A stretch of 64,000 nucleotides of DNA from Dentipellis sp. KUC8613 (lineage: Eukaryota; Basidiomycota; Agaricomycetes; Russulales; Hericiaceae). A model generated the notes under the pieces. That model worked only from the letters and a program-made list of their open reading frames with translations, did no database searches and was not told the DNA's origin. This document shows, in pieces, positions 59,134-64,000 of this stretch (position 1 is its first letter; each line of letters opens with the position of its first letter). The position numbers and the translations under genes were made by a program. The stretch covers positions 916,396 through 980,395 of the forward strand of contig NSJX01000002.1 of assembly GCA_002286715.1 (NCBI GenBank). Direction: 5' to 3'.

Positions 59134-59421
59134 GTCGAGTGCAAGGCAAGCCTCAGGCTCGAGTCGCTTAAGGAATACTCAACGTAATCAGCCACCCGCG
59201 CGTCTCGCTCCGTGACCCTTCCTTCTCTCCCTTCTCCTCTTTGCTCTCCTTCGCGTCCTGTTCGTTGTCTCGTCCGACGCACCCCATCCTATCCATCGTG
59301 TCACATCATATACAGGCTGCCTTATCCAGCAGCCATCAGTGCAAACTGGATTCAGCGCTCGAAAGGTGCTTTCGCTGATCCCTCATTTTCAACTTTTCTC
59401 TAACCCCCTCTACAGCAGCGC
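59134..59421. promoter_or_regulatory. Divergent promoter, Rho GEF / intronless gene
   Basis: A 288-bp region between the two start codons. It is C/T-rich on the plus strand toward 59422. No TATA box is seen. Confidence 0.45.
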
Positions 59422-61842
59422 ATGCGATCCGACGCAGGACATGACAACGTGGCCAGTGATGATGACGACTCCCTCTTCGGCTCTCCCCCGTCCTCTCCGG
59501 CCAGAGGTAGGTCACCGCAGCTAGCCCTCCCCACAGGGCCCGGTTCTTCAGAAAACGTGGGGACCATTGCACTTCCTGGTTCCCATTCCCATATTGAACA
59601 TCCCCTCGATCCGGCAGCTTTGAATATTCTGCGTCCATCGACGAGACCCTCTGAGCCTCCCCCCACCCCATCTACATCTCAACTATCCCTTCCGTCTCCA
59701 CCCCGACCAGTTTCTGGGAGAGTCGGCAGACCGCCAGGTCGTGCTTCCAAGCAATCATGTCGCCCTTCTGTCTCTCAGCCGGTCCATACTGGCGTGGCTC
59801 CTGCTTGCGTTGACTCGCGGTATCTTACTGGGCAGCACTCTGTGGCGTCAATCTCGACCCACTCTCCCTTGCAGACGCTATCTCCCTTCCACCACCCCCA
59901 TGCTTTCAATCTATCGCCACCTCCACCAGACTCTGCAGCTATTCAATCGGAGGCATCTGGCGCATCGACACGCGCAACATCTCTAGCCCCTTCATCCTCT
60001 TCATCCCGTGCGGGCTCGCAGGCGCCCAGGACACAAAAGGCCCAAAAGTCTAAAAAGGCGTCGACATCAGCCTCGCGCCCCCCTCCTATTGAGATTCCCT
60101 TGCCAGACCCATCCGCGCCTCCGCCCGCTGGTTTTTTGCGCAATCAGCAGGCACTGCTCGGCAGGGCCGGTCTCATCGGAAAGGTCAACCCAGCGAATCT
60201 GTCTAAACACCATAGTCGAGGAGCTGCTCACAATCCAATACAAATTTTGGACGACTACGACCCCCCGCCGATAGGACAGGGTAGCACACCTGTAGACGCA
60301 TCACGACTACCACCTCCGTCCAGCAAGGAGATCATCACATCCCTCGTGAGGCAGAGGAATATATTCCCTGTTCTGGAGTCGATTTTACGATTGCTCTCTG
60401 GCGCACGCACGCTACCGGCCCCACCGCAACCGAAACCCTCCGCTTTTTTTACTCGGGATTTTTCTGAACTGGAGGAACAAGAGTCAGCAAATAAGCGAAG
60501 AAAATTGAATTCAGTGCCCGCCGGTGCGGCTGACTGGGACGTCCCATATCCGTTTGCGGATGGGGAAGGCCCTCGAAACTATCGTGACCAATGGGAGGCG
60601 GAAAGGGTCAAGCGGTTGCTCGCGCAGCTTGTCGGCTTGGTCAAAGGCGCTGCAAGAAGTGCCGCCACCAGGACGTATATCCAACAGCAGCGAAATCTTC
60701 ATGCGGAAATGGCGTCGGAGGGGTTAGGGCGGGCTCGGTCTTCGTCATTATTACCCGAGCAGGTGGGGCTGCGCTCGAGGTCGGAGAATATCAGGGACGT
60801 TACCAACACTGAACGCGGGAGAGGTGTTAGCTCGCCGCAACCTTTTCAGAATCTCGCGGGTAGTCAAGACACTGCTGCTTTAGACCAATTCATATCTTCG
60901 CTATTGGGCAAGATGAATGCGCCGCTGTCAGAACCGCCGCTTGCCGCATCGCATGCCCCGGTCGACCGTGCTATGTCTGTCGACGCTGCTATTCAAGGGG
61001 ATTCAGCTCTTCCATTCGACTGCTCTTCACCAGAGTTTGAAGAATTCATGGCCATGTTCAAAGATAGTTCAATACCTCCCCTTGATTCCTCAGACCCTAC
61101 ATCCTTTCAATTCGACCCGAGTCCGATGAATGAAGGATCACACCCGAACACACCAGCTACGGATCTACCTTTCCACCCGAGCACAACGTTGGACTCCATG
61201 ATCGATCCTCAATTACTCGGGATGTCTGCTTCTCCAGTAGGAGTCTTTCCCCAGCACGAACGTCAAGGTTCGGTGAGCGGCAGCCTTCCGCCTCTGACAC
61301 CCAACCTGGTCGAGTCGCCCGAGGCGTCCACAAGCTCGTTCGCTGGCCCCCTTACACCGCAGTGGGAAGAACCGCATACGGAACCTGAAGTCCATTCCAA
61401 CGAGCCAGGTACGTCCAATGCACCGTGGCCAGACGCAAGGTTCGTAGCCCGGAAGCTGATAAAACCGATAGACCAAGGACCGCCGGCCATGGCAAGCTTG
61501 CGACCATCCCTTCATGCACCGCCGGAGGCTTCGTGCTTGAGATGGACTACACCGATTTACCAACAGCCGTCATTCCCACCCGCACACCCTCAAGCACTGT
61601 CCACCCCTGCACCACCGCCTTCTGTCGCGCTGGCTTCGACTCAGCGGCTCCTCTCTGTGCTAGACTCCAAACGGCTAGCACAAAGCCCGGCGGTGAAAAG
61701 TGCAAACAAGCAGGATATCATACGACGAGCGAGGGATCGCAGGGCGCAGTTGATGGCAGAGCTGGAGAGGGCGAAGGTGCAGCTGTGGGAGACAACGATC
61801 GAGCAGGGAGTGTTGGCGCATTTGGCGAAGGATAGTGGGTAG
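59422..61842 (+). CDS. Intronless Ser/Pro-rich protein with AT-hook-like motif, unknown function
   Basis: A single 806-codon frame with no intron. The N-terminus is acidic (SDDDDSLFGSPPSSP). Residues 99-107 are GRVGRPPGR, close to an AT-hook. A long Ser/Thr/Pro-rich stretch contains basic blocks (KAQKSKKAS). A more ordered block lies near residues 300-430 (IITSLVRQRNIFPVLESILR and WEAERVKRLLAQLVGLVKGA). The middle carries Pro/Ser/Asp-rich sequence of the activation-domain type (SPEFEEFMAMFKDSSIPPLD). The C-terminal 50 residues form a coiled coil (IIRRARDRRAQLMAELERAK). A nuclear, perhaps transcription-related, protein is suggested; I do not recognise it. Confidence 0.78.
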   Translation: MRSDAGHDNVASDDDDSLFGSPPSSPARGRSPQLALPTGPGSSENVGTIALPGSHSHIEHPLDPAALNILRPSTRPSEPPPTPSTSQLSLPSPPRPVSGRVGRPPGRASKQSCRPSVSQPVHTGVAPACVDSRYLTGQHSVASISTHSPLQTLSPFHHPHAFNLSPPPPDSAAIQSEASGASTRATSLAPSSSSSRAGSQAPRTQKAQKSKKASTSASRPPPIEIPLPDPSAPPPAGFLRNQQALLGRAGLIGKVNPANLSKHHSRGAAHNPIQILDDYDPPPIGQGSTPVDASRLPPPSSKEIITSLVRQRNIFPVLESILRLLSGARTLPAPPQPKPSAFFTRDFSELEEQESANKRRKLNSVPAGAADWDVPYPFADGEGPRNYRDQWEAERVKRLLAQLVGLVKGAARSAATRTYIQQQRNLHAEMASEGLGRARSSSLLPEQVGLRSRSENIRDVTNTERGRGVSSPQPFQNLAGSQDTAALDQFISSLLGKMNAPLSEPPLAASHAPVDRAMSVDAAIQGDSALPFDCSSPEFEEFMAMFKDSSIPPLDSSDPTSFQFDPSPMNEGSHPNTPATDLPFHPSTTLDSMIDPQLLGMSASPVGVFPQHERQGSVSGSLPPLTPNLVESPEASTSSFAGPLTPQWEEPHTEPEVHSNEPGTSNAPWPDARFVARKLIKPIDQGPPAMASLRPSLHAPPEASCLRWTTPIYQQPSFPPAHPQALSTPAPPPSVALASTQRLLSVLDSKRLAQSPAVKSANKQDIIRRARDRRAQLMAELERAKVQLWETTIEQGVLAHLAKDSG

Positions 61843-62121
61843 CGGTAGCACATTCGAACATCTCATAATACTTAATCAATGCAATATCAAACATCGAAGT
61901 AATGTCGAAGAGTGTAGGTTGCCTTCTGTTTTATTTTCCTCGAGGTGAGGTGAGGCCGCCCGTGGCGGGGGTGAGGCGAACGAAAGCGCACACGTGATGG
62001 TGTCGCCGACGCGACGCGCCTCGCACGCGACAACAGAACCAAACAACGGTTCAATTCGTCTTGCAACTCGGACGGCGTGCGGGTTAGGCTCTCGTTCGTG
62101 AAGCCGCAAATCCGCAAGACC

Positions 62122-64000
62122 ATGGCTTCATCAACACCCTCCTCCTCCTCCACACTGACCCTTGAGGCCATCACCGCCAAAAGTGCCGACCTCCGCAACC
62201 AAATCGCGACCGAGATCGACGAGGCTGACGACCCGCTCGCGCTATATGACCAGTTCGTGAAATGGGCATGCGAGAGCTGTCCACAGGAATTCCTCGTACA
62301 TTGCGGGCTGCTGGAGGTGCTCGACGAGGTGACGCGCAAGTTCCAGAATGACTCCAGCTATAGGAGCGACCTGCGGTATACGAAGATGTGGATCCTGTAT
62401 GCGAGCCTGGTGGACAAGCCTGCGATGGTGTTCAAGCATGTCCTCACGCTCCGCATCGGGTCTATATATGCGCAACTCTATGAAGAATACGCGCTCGCGC
62501 TGGAGAGGGTTGGTCGGTGAGTGCTGCAATGCGCTTTTGGCGGTGGGTTTGTGCTCACAATGCCGCAGGTTCTCGGACGCGAATCAGGTGTTCACTGCTG
62601 GCATACAACGGAAAGCCCGGCCAATAGAGCGACTCAAGAAGCGATACGAGCTGTTCAAGCAGCGCACCTCTGCGAAACCCCCAGCGCCGCCCCCGAAACC
62701 TGCAATTACCCTGCCGAAGACCAAAGGCACACCAGAGGCTGACATGCTGCGCCGGAACCCGCTCAAGAACCAAGACCCCTCAAAAGCGGGAACTTCAAGT
62801 CGGAAAACAAGTTCGTCGTCAAGAGCGGCGGCTGCACCAGCTCCTTCAGCGTCGACGTCTGGTCCTTCGAGCTTGTCCTCTTCTCTGTCCGCGTCGACGT
62901 CTGCACCACCAAAGGCGTCATCGAGCTCGAGCTCTCCTTCAGTATCAGGCCAGACGAAGAAAAACCCGTATGCGGCCGTTTTTGCACCACCTCCGCCTGG
63001 GAAACGACCCGAGAAACTGCGTTTCGAACTGCCCTTGCTCCTCACGAAGGAGGGTAAGGAGTACAGCATGCCCGAAGCTCGGGCGCGATCGATGGGTCTC
63101 TTGGGAAAGAAATGGCAACCCCTGTCGCTGCCCAAACTTCCAGCACAGTGGGGCACGACAACGACAGTGGCTGTCAAATTCGACGACGATGACGACGACT
63201 TCGACGAGGATAGGTCTATGCGGACCAATGCTAACCGACGCAAGAGCATGCTTCCTGGCGAAACGACGTTCACAATCAATACGAAGGAGGCACTTGCAGA
63301 CGTATTTGGCATGTACAATTCGCCAGAGAAGACGCAGCGTTTGCCAGGGAGCAAGCATGCGCCGGTGCGGAAAATCGAGCCTGTTACACCTATGAACTTG
63401 ATGCAACAAGTGCGGCCAACTGCCAATGAGAATGCACCAGCAGGGGGAAAGACACCAGGTCCGTCTACCTCGAGCCCCATTCTCCGGGTTAGCTGACTCA
63501 TTTGCGTAGCTTTCAAACCTTTCGTGGATGAGAACGCTGGTAGTGGCAGGAAGGAAAACACCACCCCTGCCCCGGCGAAGGTAATTCAAGATTCTTAGAA
63601 TTCGGAACAGCACTAATGCCGTTGTTTAGTTCAAACCCTTCGTTGACCCAGAGAATGCGAAGACACCAGGGATGACGCCAGATGCGACACGTAAAGCACT
63701 TACCGTGAAGACTACGGTTCCGTTAACGGGGTCCAAGCTGCGTCCCAAAGCTGACGAGAACGCACTGGCCAATGTGTTCTCGTCAAAGACCAATCCACCC
63801 GCTGCCAAGCAGGGATCTGAGTCGCCTGCTGACGTCTTCGTCCAGCAAAAGCCTCCTCCTGCCCCGACAAACATTACCGTCTTCCGAGCCTCTACAGAAC
63901 CGAAGGTAGAGGAGGCTCCTGCCGTTCAACCGGCGACGTTCAAGCCGTTCAAGGACATGTCAACACCGTTCAAAGTGTTCAGCCGCCCGACGTCGGAGAA
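62122..64000 (+). CDS. bub1/mad3: Bub1/Mad3 (MadBub) spindle-checkpoint protein, N-terminal part
   Basis: Exons 62122-62516, 62569-63458, 63510-63580 and 63630 onward join in phase and run off the right edge. The first 170 residues are the Mad3/Bub1 TPR domain (DPLALYDQFVKWACESCPQE, YRSDLRYTKMWILYASLVDK, GSIYAQLYEEYALALERVGR, DANQVFTAGIQRKARPIERL). A Ser/Ala/Pro linker leads to a basic region with EKLRFELPLLLTKEGKEYSM. A KEN box (GRKENTT, about 63552) lies between motifs AFKPFVDEN and KFKPFVDPEN, and TFKPFKD follows further on. It serves the mitotic checkpoint by binding Bub3 and Cdc20-APC/C (family knowledge). Whether a kinase domain follows cannot be seen. Confidence 0.9.

Noticed and set aside
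1..64000. A dedicated biosynthetic, defence or CRISPR-like multi-gene system
   Set aside because: The genes are unrelated housekeeping functions in mixed orientation. No backbone enzymes, NLR-type proteins or regular repeat-spacer arrays are present.

Overview
The window is nuclear DNA of a filamentous basidiomycete, most likely an Agaricomycete. The support is intron-dense genes with short (about 50-60 nt) GT-AG introns, a single-PAS GATA factor of the White Collar 2 type, a Kre9/KNH-like GPI protein, a GH5 exo-beta-glucanase, a DH-PH-CNH Rho GEF and a Cul3-type cullin. No operons, CRISPR or prokaryotic features are present. Most proteins were rebuilt by joining exons in phase by eye; exon borders are predictions without transcript evidence.

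Layout. 1-1373 (-) CCDC174-like, cut by the left edge. 2058-3633 (+) SDS22, the PP1 regulator. 3634-4832 GC-rich non-coding. 4833-7327 (-) WC-2, divergent from 7589-8547 (+), a small ankyrin protein. 10064-13170 (+) PRMT5. 13367-13454 (-) tRNA-Tyr with a 15-nt intron. 13513-16257 (+) NCLX-type cation/Ca2+ exchanger. 16718-17754 (+) GPI-anchored wall protein. 18259-18976 (+) small membrane protein. 19404-20605 (-) Q-rich protein. 20899-22812 (-) GH5 glucanase. 23630-25985 (-) single-span membrane protein with AIM-like motifs. 26160-27799 (+) F-box protein. 28259-32207 (+) exportin-T.

32471-37105 is a nest of mobile elements. A foldback element with near-identical ~0.7-kb inverted arms (outer ends at 32471 and 37105) is interrupted near its left end by a 2.57-kb hAT-like non-autonomous element (32494-35065). 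That element is flanked by the 8-bp repeat AAAAAGAT and itself carries an older, diverged copy of the foldback family (33042-33924).

Right part. 37256-40271 (+) Cul3, whose tail probably overlaps the convergent gene 40233-42147 (-). 42463-44076 (-) ER-lumenal DnaJ ending in RDEL, divergent from 44344-46031 (+), a probable mitochondrial protein. 46428-48759 (-) pepsin-like GPI protease. 50160-50230 a tRNA-like Pol III unit. 50811-52346 (+) Sqt1/AAMP WD40 protein. 53488-55094 (+) secreted beta-propeller. 55496-59133 (-) Rho1 GEF, divergent from 59422-61842 (+), an intronless protein of unknown role. 62122-64000 (+) Bub1/Mad3 N-terminus, cut by the right edge.

Most genes are conserved housekeeping functions: mitotic control (SDS22, Bub1/Mad3), ubiquitin ligases (Cul3, F-box), tRNA export next to a tRNA gene, cell-wall work (GPI protein, glucanase, Rho GEF), ER folding, and light sensing. 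I see no dedicated multi-gene pathway cluster. The most unusual pieces are the nested transposons, the repeated FKPF-D motifs beside a KEN box in the Bub1/Mad3 gene, a tandem ACGTG element upstream of the ER DnaJ, and the AIM-bearing membrane protein.
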